DNA from: Chryseobacterium sp. G0162 | GTDB lineage: Bacteria > Bacteroidota > Bacteroidia > Flavobacteriales > Weeksellaceae | Length of the DNA: 64,000 nucleotides | Assembly: GCF_003815715.1 (NCBI RefSeq) | Contig: NZ_CP033922.1 | Span: 2,510,001-2,574,000, forward strand | Direction: 5' to 3' | In this document: piece after piece, positions 43,192 to 52,196 of the stretch | How the letters are laid out: each line of letters starts with the position of its first letter | Numbering within the stretch: the stretch's first letter is position 1 | Translations under genes and position numbers: made by a program | The notes under the pieces: model-generated | What the model was told of the DNA's origin: nothing | What the model saw: only the letters and a program-made list of their open reading frames with translations | The model's database searches: none

Positions 43192-44346
43192 TTATGCGTA
43201 AATTTTTTCTATGTTAAACTTAGAGAAGCCTCCGCTTCCTGTCATTCCTTTTCCACCGATACCCGTTACAATATGAATGTTCGGAGAGGGACTGTGTTCA
43301 AAAATATCCTTTGTTTTGCATTGAGAATATACTCCAAACCATCTTCTCTGGATTTCATAAGTGGGAAGATCAATGATTTTCTTAGCTTCAAGAATCATAA
43401 ATTCATCAATTTCCATATTAAGGTCAAAGCCAAGATCGTCTGCATTTTTAGCACTAGCGTATTCGTGGGAATCTCCAAGAATGATAGAACCGTCTAATGC
43501 CTGCTTGAACAGGATGTGAACTCCATATTTCTTTTCAAATGAATTCGGATCTTCTAACGATTTGATTTTCTGAAAAGAAGGACATTCACTAAAAGACTCA
43601 TATCTTCTGATAGAAAGCCCTGTCAGAATGTTTCCCTGAAGAGAATAAATTCCCTGAGGCTTAGTTTGAAGCATCTGAAGCTTGCTTACTTCCAAATCAC
43701 TTTCATTGAATACGTTAGGATATAATGTTTTGAACTCATGTCCACCACAAATAATGATCTTCGAAGCCATATATTCTTCTCCATCCGCAGTAATAGCGGT
43801 ACATTTCTGATCGTCTTCATGCGTTTCAACAACCGTAGTATTGTAAATGATCTGTAAACCCATTTTTTCCTGTAAAAGCTTGTGAAGTTTTACAATCATA
43901 TCTGCTGAATCCACAGAAAGCTCCTGAGGGAAGAATAATCCACCTTTACAGTAATCGGAACGAAGGCCGTCAAACTTCTTGATGCAGTCACTTTTGGAGA
44001 ATAAAACTGATTCATAATCATTATTTCTGTTGATCTCGTACAGTTCTTCAATAAGCTGAAGTTCCTCATCATTGGATGCGATATAAACAGAGCCGTTTTG
44101 CCTGATCGTAAGATCAGCCTGATTATGAAGTTCATTATATATTGCGAGACTTTCTCTTCCGAAGTTTTGCCATTTAAGATCCATTCCGGAAGGAACTACC
44201 TGTCCGAAATTTCTTACCGTGGCACCCTGAGGAACAGAATTTCTTTCCAGTAAAGCTACTTTAAGATTTTTCTTCAGGGCATGATAAGCATGGAATGTTC
44301 CTAAAATCCCACCTCCCACAACGAGTAAATCAAATTTTGTTGTCAT
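43192..44346 (-). CDS. TIGR03364-like FAD-dependent amine oxidoreductase
   Basis: A 384-residue DAO-type flavoenzyme. The N-terminal Rossmann fold has LLVVGGGILGTFHAYHALKK (about 5-24), a central substrate domain, and a C-terminal GIGGKGMTGSGG FAD-contact loop. Known TIGR03364 members are linked to aminophosphonate use and are proposed to deaminate or demethylate an aminoethylphosphonate derivative to the aldehyde that the neighbouring HAD enzyme cleaves. It is separated by 6 bp from the HAD gene and 11 bp from the transporter gene. The exact amine is not known. Confidence 0.87.
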   Translation of the reverse strand: MTTKFDLLVVGGGILGTFHAYHALKKNLKVALLERNSVPQGATVRNFGQVVPSGMDLKWQNFGRESLAIYNELHNQADLTIRQNGSVYIASNDEELQLIEELYEINRNNDYESVLFSKSDCIKKFDGLRSDYCKGGLFFPQELSVDSADMIVKLHKLLQEKMGLQIIYNTTVVETHEDDQKCTAITADGEEYMASKIIICGGHEFKTLYPNVFNESDLEVSKLQMLQTKPQGIYSLQGNILTGLSIRRYESFSECPSFQKIKSLEDPNSFEKKYGVHILFKQALDGSIILGDSHEYASAKNADDLGFDLNMEIDEFMILEAKKIIDLPTYEIQRRWFGVYSQCKTKDIFEHSPSPNIHIVTGIGGKGMTGSGGFSKFNIEKIYA

Positions 44347-44357
44347 TGTACTATAAT

Positions 44358-45656
44358 TTATAAGATTTTCGAAGTATCGAAATTGATGTATTGATTAGAA
44401 TTTGAATTAGGTTTTGCTTTTTTTCTAAATGCCAGAAAGGCAATGATTGAAAGAATTAAAACACTGATAGTAATAATATAATTTAAACTGATATAAAAGC
44501 TAAGCCAGGAAGTCTGGGACGATCCAAAATTCTTATAAAGAAGGATCAAAACGCTCCCCAGGTATCCAAAAGAATCTACAATATAGATCAGAAAGCCTAC
44601 ATTTCCTTTAATATCAAAGGCTGCAATCATTCTGTCAAAGTAAATTCCGTTAAAAGGAATATAACAGATATACATTCCAAAGCCGGAAACGGTCATCCAT
44701 AAAAATGGAGATAATATATTCTGTTGGAATAAATAAGTGGAAAGCCCTACTGTCAGAATTCCTGCAAAAAGAATGTAATGATAGTAAGCAAAAGCCTTTT
44801 TGTTATTTTTTACTTTCACCATGAAACTCATGATGAGAAGAACCATGATGGCAATCGGGATTTCTGTAAGGGTAAAAATAGAACTGTCAAAGCTAAAATG
44901 AAGTCCATCCCAGATCTCACGGTTGAAATTATCTCTGAAATCTCTTAAAACAGTAAGACAGATGTAAAGAAAAATAATACAGACAATAGGAATGAAGAAT
45001 TGCTGAATAAGCGCTTTTCTTTCCGTTCCGTTCAAAGGCTGTCTTTTGCTTTTAAGCATAATATCTTCCTCACTGGGCTTGGGGATTCTTTCTAAAAGGA
45101 TTCCAAAAAGAAATAATGGAATAATAAAAATCAATCCTGCTGAGAAAGGCATCCAGAATTCCGAAACAGAAAAGGTATCCATCAAAAACTTTCCTACAGA
45201 CTTGGTGAATCCTGAAGAAACCACAAAGCTTGAGCAAAGGAAAAGTCCGATAATTTCTGTTGTTTTACGGCCTTCAATATATGAAAAGACAATCCCCCAG
45301 ATCATTCCCAACGGAATCCCGTTCAGAAACATAAAAAGAATGTTGTAAGGAGCAGGAACTACCGCAAATCCTAATAAGGAAAGCTCTGCGATGGCAATAA
45401 AAGAAAATAGATAAGTCAGTCTTTTCGTTGGTTTTAATTCGGATATAAATTTAATTCCAATAAACTTGGAAATAAAATATCCTACAGCCTGTGCGATGAT
45501 AATCAGGATCTTATAATCCACTCCAAAATAGGAGAGCCCTTCAAAAGAAGCTACGGTAAAAGGTTTTCTGAAACCGTACATGCAGAAGTAGACACCAAAG
45601 GCAGCAAAGGCAGCCTTCAGTGTTACTAATGTTTTTGTATTGATCGTTCTGGCCAT
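44358..45656 (-). CDS. DUF5690-family, MFS-like membrane protein
   Basis: A 432-residue protein with about twelve predicted helices in two halves, separated by a charged loop near residues 190-215 (SEEDIMLKSKRQPLNGTERK). The N-terminus (VTLKAAFAAFGVYFCMYGFR) is typical of DUF5690 proteins, which resemble major-facilitator organophosphate antiporters (GlpT/UhpT/PgtP) in layout. A phosphonate or phosphate-ester uptake role fits the locus: it sits between the TonB receptor and the two catabolic enzymes, 9-11 bp from each neighbour. Confidence 0.85.
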   Translation of the reverse strand: MARTINTKTLVTLKAAFAAFGVYFCMYGFRKPFTVASFEGLSYFGVDYKILIIIAQAVGYFISKFIGIKFISELKPTKRLTYLFSFIAIAELSLLGFAVVPAPYNILFMFLNGIPLGMIWGIVFSYIEGRKTTEIIGLFLCSSFVVSSGFTKSVGKFLMDTFSVSEFWMPFSAGLIFIIPLFLFGILLERIPKPSEEDIMLKSKRQPLNGTERKALIQQFFIPIVCIIFLYICLTVLRDFRDNFNREIWDGLHFSFDSSIFTLTEIPIAIMVLLIMSFMVKVKNNKKAFAYYHYILFAGILTVGLSTYLFQQNILSPFLWMTVSGFGMYICYIPFNGIYFDRMIAAFDIKGNVGFLIYIVDSFGYLGSVLILLYKNFGSSQTSWLSFYISLNYIITISVLILSIIAFLAFRKKAKPNSNSNQYINFDTSKIL

Positions 45657-45665
45657 GGTGATGGT

Positions 45666-48491
45666 TTAGAAGTTTAATTTTATTCCAAGGTTACATCTTA
45701 CTCCATAATATTCTACCTGTTCAGGACGGTCTTCACTTTTTCCGAAGTGGTAGATCAGAGGTTTATTCAGAATATTATTGATATCCATATATAGTCCCAG
45801 ATTTTTGGTAAACTGATAAGATCCCCCAAAGTCTAAGCTACTGTATTTCCCATAGTAAGAATCATTGATGTCATCTTCAGCATATTCAACCGCATATTTT
45901 CCTTTATAATTGTAGGCCAGTCTGGCATTGAATCCCTTTTGCTCATAGAATAGCTGGATGTTATACAACTCTTTAGCCTGATAAGGAAGGGCAACTTTTC
46001 TTCCGCTTGGTTTTTCCATTTCTGAAGTCATAAACGTTGCGTTGACCTGAGCTCCGAAATATTTAAGGAAGCCTGGCAGGAAATCAAATCTTTTGGTAAT
46101 ACCTAATTCAAGACCTCCCAGCCATGCTGCACTACCGTTATTAGGAGCAGAAAACTGTACCCCGTTCATTCCATTATAGTTTCCAATAAAAGAATCCTGA
46201 AAAATGGGGTCTGTAATGGATTTATAAAAAACACCACCACTCAGAATCCCGACATTTGAAAAATAATATTCTCCCATCAGGTCAAAATTCAAAGAATAGG
46301 TAGGATTAAGGTTGGGATTTCCTCCTTTGAATGCATTATCAGCTTCAATATAAGTTCCGCCAGGAGTCAGATCTCCGAAGTTAGGCCTTGAAAAAGTTCT
46401 TGTTGCTGCAAAACGAAGATTGGTCTTATCATTTAAGGCATATTTCAGATGAATCATTGGGAGAACAGCCAGATAATTTTTAGTATGCTCAACTGGTGTT
46501 AGCACATCATCAACCACATTATATCCTTTTACCTTTGTATTGGTATTCGATAATCTGATTCCTCCTAAAAAGGTAATTTTATCATTCAGTTTGTAAGTGG
46601 CCATTCCGTATGCATCCGCATGTTTTTCAAAAACATCAAAGTTTCTTCCTAGTGCCTTATTGTATTCCAAAGCTTCGGAATCAGTGGTGTTGATCTTTAA
46701 ATTTCCTTGATTATCATACCAGAACTGGTTCATTCCTCCTGTAGAAAGTACGGGTCCGAATGTATTTCCGATATGAGCATTCATTTCACTTAAATACTTT
46801 CTTCCGTTAGGCTGAGTCGTAATATATTGGGCGTAATCAGATAACAGAGGTGCCGTTCCGTTGCTCCAGTTGTAGAAAATATCAGAGAATTTAGCATTAC
46901 GTTCCTTATCCCTGTATTTGAAACCATACTTTATCGTTAGGTTATCAGAAGCATTAATTTCATGATTAAAAGCTGCTACAATCTTATCTTTTTCTTCAAC
47001 AAATACTTTATAAAATTCCAGATCAGTAAATCTCATCTGAGTAGCATCCATTTTAAAATCGGGATTGCTGTAGAAACCGAATAAAGCATCCGGATTTTTA
47101 TAATCTAATTTTCCACCATCAGCTTTCCAGTAGGCTCTTGGCCCATTTCCACGGTCAGCTATATAATCTGGGTTGATGCCTACTCCAGATTGGGTATATT
47201 TAATGACATAATAAGAATTGTTCTGTTTATCAGGAATATTTCCATATTTAAACTGGTTATCATAATATGAAAGATCCCAATCAATTTTTCCTTTATTCAA
47301 ATTATGAACTCCACCTAATGAAACAGAAGTAAGTTCTGTAATCAGTAAGTTGTGAATGTTTTGAAGCTCCACTCTTGCCGTATTATTGGCAGCACTGAAC
47401 TTATCAAATCGTACTCTGTGTTTGTAATGGGTTTCATCATCAGATAATGTTCCATACATTCCCTTCAGATACAAAGTATTTTTTGGGGAAAGTACATATT
47501 CGAAAGCAGCATTAATTCCGGTAGTTTTTCTTACCCCGTTATAATCACGCAGTTCCATTCTGAAAACGCCTTCATCACCACTTCTTCTTGCTTCGAAATT
47601 ATCCGTTGACCAGTTTCTGATGAAATGGGCAAAATTGAATAAATACCCGAATTTTTTATCCTTTGTTCTTCCTCCATACAAGAATCCAAGATTATAGACT
47701 CCTTTATCCGCTTTGGCATTGTAACCGCTTCCTAATGTTGCTTTAAACTCCGTTTTCATAGGTGGAGTTTTCGTAATAAAGTTTACTCCGCCACCAATTC
47801 CGTCGGCTTCAATATCAGGAGTAAAAGACTTATTGACATGTACATAAGAGATCAGTTCTGTTGGAAAGAAGTCAAAAGCAGTAGCTCTGGAAGTCGTTTC
47901 CTCTTCTGCTGTAGGAAGTCTGTTTCCATTGATGGTGGTAGATGCCCAGAATGGAGGAAGTCCTCTTAGAGAAACAAATCTTCCCTCTCCTTGATCCTTT
48001 TCAATAGAAACTCCCTGGACGCGCTGTACGGTTTCCGCTGCATTTCTGTCCGGTAGTTTTCCGATTCCGTCAGAAGCAATGACATTGGTAATGTTAATTG
48101 CATTTTTCTGTAGATTTAAGGCTCTTGCCTCGGTATTCTTTAAAGTTCCGGTAACCACTACTTCATCAATATTCTTCCTCGGTTGAGATAGCTTTATGGT
48201 TCCAAGATCTGTAGTCTCGTCAGATTTTAAATTAACCGTAATATCCGTTGTAGCATAACCAATATAGCTAATTTGTAGGTTGTATTCACCTTCTTTGATA
48301 TCATTGATTGTAAACTTTCCGTCAACATCCGTGGTTATGTTTTTGGATAAACCTTTTATTTTAACGGTCGCACCGGGGAGCGGCTGGTTGTCATCAAGAA
48401 CAGTTCCTATAATTAACTGCTTTTGCGCTGAAACAAAAGTGATGAAACAGACAGAAGCAAGGGTAAGTATTTTCTCTAAATTTGTTTTCAT
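45666..48491 (-). CDS. TonB-dependent receptor, first gene of the phosphonate-like operon
   Basis: About 941 residues, starting at MKTNLEKILTLASVCF (48491; the longer frame adds 11 AT-rich codons). Signal peptide, then a carboxypeptidase-regulatory-like domain (LIIGTVLDDNQPLPGATVKI), the plug (VVVTGTLKNTEARALNLQ, NAAETVQRVQGVSIEKDQGE, GGGVNFITK) and a barrel ending in a terminal Phe (LGIKLNF). It resembles the large TIGR01782-like receptors for organic substrates rather than siderophore receptors. It is followed by the transporter, flavoenzyme and HAD genes with only 9, 11 and 6 bp between, so outer-membrane uptake of the pathway substrate is the likely role. Confidence 0.9.
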   Translation of the reverse strand: MKTNLEKILTLASVCFITFVSAQKQLIIGTVLDDNQPLPGATVKIKGLSKNITTDVDGKFTINDIKEGEYNLQISYIGYATTDITVNLKSDETTDLGTIKLSQPRKNIDEVVVTGTLKNTEARALNLQKNAINITNVIASDGIGKLPDRNAAETVQRVQGVSIEKDQGEGRFVSLRGLPPFWASTTINGNRLPTAEEETTSRATAFDFFPTELISYVHVNKSFTPDIEADGIGGGVNFITKTPPMKTEFKATLGSGYNAKADKGVYNLGFLYGGRTKDKKFGYLFNFAHFIRNWSTDNFEARRSGDEGVFRMELRDYNGVRKTTGINAAFEYVLSPKNTLYLKGMYGTLSDDETHYKHRVRFDKFSAANNTARVELQNIHNLLITELTSVSLGGVHNLNKGKIDWDLSYYDNQFKYGNIPDKQNNSYYVIKYTQSGVGINPDYIADRGNGPRAYWKADGGKLDYKNPDALFGFYSNPDFKMDATQMRFTDLEFYKVFVEEKDKIVAAFNHEINASDNLTIKYGFKYRDKERNAKFSDIFYNWSNGTAPLLSDYAQYITTQPNGRKYLSEMNAHIGNTFGPVLSTGGMNQFWYDNQGNLKINTTDSEALEYNKALGRNFDVFEKHADAYGMATYKLNDKITFLGGIRLSNTNTKVKGYNVVDDVLTPVEHTKNYLAVLPMIHLKYALNDKTNLRFAATRTFSRPNFGDLTPGGTYIEADNAFKGGNPNLNPTYSLNFDLMGEYYFSNVGILSGGVFYKSITDPIFQDSFIGNYNGMNGVQFSAPNNGSAAWLGGLELGITKRFDFLPGFLKYFGAQVNATFMTSEMEKPSGRKVALPYQAKELYNIQLFYEQKGFNARLAYNYKGKYAVEYAEDDINDSYYGKYSSLDFGGSYQFTKNLGLYMDINNILNKPLIYHFGKSEDRPEQVEYYGVRCNLGIKLNF

Positions 48492-48773
48492 TTTTACATA
48501 TATTAAATTTTTTATGCAAATCACGCTAATAATTTTAATATATATAAATATTTTGTATTAAGTATTATTTAACAAATCAAGCCGGTTTATTACCCAAATT
48601 TTACTTTCCAAACATGTGTCAAGAAGAAAAGCAAATAAATTGTGGTTTTTATAAGTGTTTTATTTTTAAGGTGTTATAGCTCTTTTGAGAACTGGTTTTC
48701 CGAATCAGTATTTTCTGTTGAAATGGAGTTTTTGATTAACATACCGTTCATTTTAAGCCAAAATAAGAAAACC

Positions 48774-48798
48774 AAAAGTTTACAAATAGTAAACTTTT
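48774..48798. promoter_or_regulatory. Operator-like palindrome before the receptor operon
   Basis: AAAAGTTTAC, AAATA, GTAAACTTTT: a perfect 10-bp inverted repeat with a 5-nt centre. Its core, TTTACAAATAGTAAA at 48779-48793, is the same as the three sites upstream of the secreted phosphatase gene. Confidence 0.65.
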
Positions 48799-48892
48799 TG
48801 ATGGGATATAATTGTGTAGATACTGATAAAATATATTTTTTGCCATGAATGCTTGAATACAATCAACAATGCATAGCTCTAAAAACTATGTA

Positions 48893-48934
48893 CCTGTGTG
48901 GTTGAAAAAAAATAACCACATAGGCGCATAGAAG
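48893..48934. repeat. CTATGTGGTT hairpin repeat, copy 1
   Basis: CCTGTGTGGTT, 10-nt A-rich loop, AACCACATAGG, then CGCATAGAAG. The second copy is at 52197-52238. Confidence 0.65.
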
Positions 48935-48983
48935 AAAATTATTCGTGTATTTGTGGCTAAAAAATTCTGTGTAATATGAGGAC

Positions 48984-49553
48984 CTAAGCAGTATAAAAAT
49001 AAAGAACAAGCATCACGCAGCTTTCATTACTGATGCTTACCGGAACGTGTGGAAACTTTCCATTGAAGTATAGAGAATCGCCTTCTTTCATGATGACTTC
49101 TTCATTATCAATGATGTATTTTACCTCTCCTTTCAGAATATATTTGAATTCCCAGGCATCTGTAATAACTTTTTCCCTTTTAGAATTGGGTTCAAGAGTT
49201 AGCAATACTGCTTCAAATCCTAAAGAATGAAGACTTTTGCTGAAGATATGCATGTATTTAAAGCCTTCAGCTTCAACCTCTTTTTCTATAACCTGCTGGC
49301 TTTCTTTAGGAACATAAATGAATTTTGCATTGGACTTTTTTTCCACTCCTTCAAAGAAGTAACTGGCATCAATATCCAGTGATTGAATCAGGTCCAGTAA
49401 AACAGGAAGCGAAGGAATTGTTCTTCCATTTTCAATACGGGAAACAAGACCGTTGCTTACATTAGCTCTAAAAGCCAGTTCGTTAATGGTCAGGTTGTTT
49501 TTTTTTCTAATATCCTTTAATCTCTTTCCGATTCCTATTAAAAAGTCATTCAT
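48984..49553 (-). CDS. XRE-family regulator with cupin domain
   Basis: A 189-residue protein with an N-terminal helix-turn-helix (GIGKRLKDIRKKNNLTINEL to VSRIENGRTIPSLPVLLDLI, residues 5-55) and a C-terminal cupin (about 115-189, VITDAWEFKYILKGEVKYII, EGDSLYFNGKFPHVPVSI). The start is ATG 49553, not the upstream ATG at 49607, because the -7 box (49572-49579) lies between them. Such regulators sense a small ligand in the cupin. It is transcribed in the same direction as, and directly upstream of, the receptor operon and is the best candidate to bind the TTTACAAATAGTAAA sites. Confidence 0.9.
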   Translation of the reverse strand: MNDFLIGIGKRLKDIRKKNNLTINELAFRANVSNGLVSRIENGRTIPSLPVLLDLIQSLDIDASYFFEGVEKKSNAKFIYVPKESQQVIEKEVEAEGFKYMHIFSKSLHSLGFEAVLLTLEPNSKREKVITDAWEFKYILKGEVKYIIDNEEVIMKEGDSLYFNGKFPHVPVSISNESCVMLVLYFYTA

Positions 49554-49571
49554 GTTGTAGTCAATGAAAAG

Positions 49572-49579
49572 CAAAGGTA
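49572..49579 (-). promoter_or_regulatory. -7 box TACCTTTG of the XRE-cupin gene
   Basis: On the minus strand TACCTTTG, 18 bp before the ATG at 49553. Confidence 0.75.
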
Positions 49580-49859
49580 GTATTATTCTATATAGGTTGT
49601 ATGGCAAAAAGAGGAATTCACAAAAAGGTAAAATTGTAAAAAAGTGAAAAAATAAAAACGTATGGCTCTCAAGCTGAGTAATTATGTTGTTTTTTTACGA
49701 TGGTAAGAGTAAGCCTCGCTCAACATAGAATATGGAGCCTATTGCTGAGTGAAACGCTTTTGCGAATATTTTATAAGCATCATTTTTAAGATTCTTTGCG
49801 TACATAGCGTTAAAAAAACAATGAATAATCTTCAGCTCTACATTGTTCTAAAGAAACAT

Positions 49860-49887
49860 CCAGCTTCCAGCCTCCCTCTTCCAGTCT
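49860..49887. repeat. Heptad repeat CCAGCTT
   Basis: Four contiguous 7-mers: CCAGCTT, CCAGCCT, CCCTCTT, CCAGTCT. This is the clearest copy of the family also found at 9514, 16133, 18996 and 19112. Confidence 0.7.
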
Positions 49888-49932
49888 AAAAAAGCTTTTC
49901 CTTCCAATGCTTTTATCCCAATAAAATTTCAC

Positions 49933-49940
49933 TATTTTTG
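49933..49940 (+). promoter_or_regulatory. -7 box TATTTTTG of the two-component operon
   Basis: TAnnTTTG match, 20 bp before the response-regulator ATG. Confidence 0.65.
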
Positions 49941-49960
49941 TAAAACTCCTTATTTCATTT

Positions 49961-50668
49961 ATGAAAAAAATAATTCTTATCGAAGACGAAACCAGTGTAG
50001 TATCTTTCATTAAAAAAGGACTTCAGGAAAACGGATATGAAATTTCTGTGGCTTTTGACGGCCGTACGGGGGTACAGCTGGTACAAGCTAATGATTTCGA
50101 TTTGGTTATTTTAGATATTATGTTGCCGGAAATGAATGGATTAGATGTCTGTAAGGAGATCAGAAAAACCAATCAGAGTGTTCCGATTTTATTTTTAACA
50201 GCTTTAGGAACTTCTGAAAATATTGTGTTGGGATTAGAAAGTGGGGGCGATGATTATTTAGTAAAACCTTTCAAATTTATTGAGTTGGTTGCCCGTGTAA
50301 AATCTCTTCTGAGAAGAAGCCATAATAACGGCCCACAAGAAATTGCGGAACCAGAACCGGATAATGAACATGTATTTCAATTTTCAGATTTAACGGTCAA
50401 TGATTATACGAAGAAGGTAACCCGCGCAGGAGAAGAAATTACATTGACTTCTACAGAATATAAATTGTTGGTGTATTTCCTTAATAACCCTGAAAAAGTA
50501 ATTTCCAGAGCTGAAATCTTAGATGCGGTCTGGGGTGTAAATTATGAACTGGGAACCAATGTGGTAGATGTGTATGTGAATTATCTGAGGAAAAAATTGG
50601 ATAGTCATGATGATAATAAACTGATTCATACTGTGATAGGGATGGGTTATGTTCTGAAAAAAGCATAA
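49961..50668 (+). CDS. OmpR-family response regulator
   Basis: A 235-residue protein with a receiver domain (1-120: acidic pair Glu8-Asp9, phospho-acceptor Asp52 in LDIMLPEMNG, Lys in LVKPFKF) and an OmpR/PhoB winged helix (about 135-235, LTSTEYKLLVYFLNNPEKVI to VNYLRKKLD). It binds DNA when phosphorylated by the kinase encoded 3 bp downstream. Signal and targets are not visible, but similar pairs in Bacteroidota respond to metals or envelope conditions. The promoter box TATTTTTG is 20 bp upstream. Confidence 0.93.
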   Translation: MKKIILIEDETSVVSFIKKGLQENGYEISVAFDGRTGVQLVQANDFDLVILDIMLPEMNGLDVCKEIRKTNQSVPILFLTALGTSENIVLGLESGGDDYLVKPFKFIELVARVKSLLRRSHNNGPQEIAEPEPDNEHVFQFSDLTVNDYTKKVTRAGEEITLTSTEYKLLVYFLNNPEKVISRAEILDAVWGVNYELGTNVVDVYVNYLRKKLDSHDDNKLIHTVIGMGYVLKKA

Positions 50669-50671
50669 AGG

Positions 50672-52075
50672 ATGTTTAACAAAGTGATTACAAATCAGAC
50701 CAAAACGATGGTGCTTTTAATGTTGGTTTTTACCGTCATTATTTTATTGTTCAGTGGTTTGGTTTATTTTTCAATCGTTAATTTTTCCCACCAGAGGTTT
50801 TATGAACTCTTAAAAATCCGTACGGCCACTATTGTTCAGATAGAAAAGAGTAAAGATCATCTGGATCTTCCTGAAAATTATATTCTCAGCAATCTGAATG
50901 ACGAGGAACTTCCGATGGAAAAAGATTATGTTTTTGCCGTTCCAACAGATTCTAATTTCAAAAAAATCTCTCAGGAAGTTCATATTCCCGATTATTTCTT
51001 TAAAAATGTTCTTAAAAAAGGAGAGGACAATTATAATGATAAGGAATTCTATTACATCGGGCAGAGCTTTAAATATGATGATAAAGATTATATTGCTATT
51101 GCTTCAGCCAAAAACCATTATGTAATTTATTACCTTGGATTTTTAAAAAGAACACTGCTTACCTGTATTGTGCTCTCTTTGTTTTTCAGTATGATATTCT
51201 CTTTTTATCTGTCTAAAACATTATTTAAGCCGATCCTGAAAATAACAGGAAAAGTAAAAGAGATCAGTTCAGAAAATCTTCATTTAAGACTAGAGCCACA
51301 ACCTGATAATAAGGAACTGAATGAATTAGTAGACACATTCAACGGAATGCTCAACCGTATTGAAACTTCTTTTGAAACCCAGAATCATCTGATCGGAAAT
51401 GTTTCCCATGAATTACGAACTCCTCTTACTTCGATTATGGGAGAAGCGGATGTTGCTCTTTCTATAAGCAGAACACCCGAAGAATATAAAGAAACCCTTG
51501 AAATCATTCTGGATGAAGCGGAAAAGCTTGACAGAAAGATTAAGGCCTTATTGATGATCGCGCAAACCGGGTTTGACGGTAAAATCCAGAAAATGGATAA
51601 AGTAAGAATGGATCAGTTACTTTGGGATGTTATTGAAACCTTGAGAAAAATTGACTCTAGAAACAATATCTATCTGGATATCAGTATGCTTCCCGATAAT
51701 CCTAAAAAACTGAAAGTACAGGGGAATGAGCAGCTTCTACATCTTGCCGTTGCCAATATTATCAGTAACGGCTGTAAATATTCTAATTTCCAGCAGGTGA
51801 AAGTTTCCTTGGGAGCTACAGATGCAGATGTTTATATTATTGTAAAAGATAATGGGATTGGAATTCCTCAATCGGAGATGAACAAAATCTATGATCCGTT
51901 TTTCAGGGCATCCAATACTAATAATTATGAAGGCTATGGGATTGGACTTCCTCTGGCCAGAAACATTGTAAGAATGCATCACGGTGAATTGATCGTTACT
52001 TCCAATGAGAACGAAGGAACTACCGTACAGATGCGCTTTCCTAACTTTTACAGCACACAAAAAGAGACCGTGTAA
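50672..52075 (+). CDS. Sensor histidine kinase
   Basis: A 467-residue inner-membrane kinase. Two membrane helices (about 11-36 and 153-181) flank a periplasmic sensor region of ~115 residues; a HAMP linker follows (about 182-235), then the dimerisation helix with His246 in NVSHELRTPLTS and the ATPase domain with N box IISNGCKYSN, G1 KDNGIGIP and G2 GYGIGLPLARNI. It phosphorylates the OmpR-type regulator encoded 3 bp upstream. The sensed signal is unknown. Confidence 0.93.
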   Translation: MFNKVITNQTKTMVLLMLVFTVIILLFSGLVYFSIVNFSHQRFYELLKIRTATIVQIEKSKDHLDLPENYILSNLNDEELPMEKDYVFAVPTDSNFKKISQEVHIPDYFFKNVLKKGEDNYNDKEFYYIGQSFKYDDKDYIAIASAKNHYVIYYLGFLKRTLLTCIVLSLFFSMIFSFYLSKTLFKPILKITGKVKEISSENLHLRLEPQPDNKELNELVDTFNGMLNRIETSFETQNHLIGNVSHELRTPLTSIMGEADVALSISRTPEEYKETLEIILDEAEKLDRKIKALLMIAQTGFDGKIQKMDKVRMDQLLWDVIETLRKIDSRNNIYLDISMLPDNPKKLKVQGNEQLLHLAVANIISNGCKYSNFQQVKVSLGATDADVYIIVKDNGIGIPQSEMNKIYDPFFRASNTNNYEGYGIGLPLARNIVRMHHGELIVTSNENEGTTVQMRFPNFYSTQKETV

Positions 52076-52196
52076 ATCTAAATATATAAAGTAATCAAAA
52101 AATTTTCTTGAAGTGCTTTAGATTGATGTTTCAATGTTAATGATCTTCTAAAAATCCATAATCTACGGTTTTTATTATTTTTTACTTTACCATAAG

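Larger units (their letters stand above)
48492..48983. other. Regulatory intergenic region upstream of the receptor operon
   Basis: About 490 bp with no credible gene. It contains the operator-like palindrome at 48774-48798 and a CTATGTGGTT-type hairpin repeat at 48893-48934. The promoter box for the receptor gene is not clear on the minus strand; a weak GTGATTTG lies close to the gene, while the palindrome is about 285 bp upstream of the start. Confidence 0.5.
49580..49960. other. Intergenic region between XRE-cupin and response-regulator genes
   Basis: About 380 bp with no gene. It contains the heptad repeat at 49860-49887 and the promoter of the two-component system near 49933. The stretch 49660-49800 has scattered TTTGCG/AGCGTT words like the repeat at 52314 but no clean hairpin. 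Confidence 0.5.

Noticed and set aside
48642..48848. 68-codon plus-strand frame upstream of the receptor operon
   Set aside because: It covers the operator palindrome, has low-complexity composition and no neighbour support.
49554..49607. Upstream ATG of the XRE-cupin gene
   Set aside because: The -7 promoter box lies inside this extension, so it would not be transcribed.
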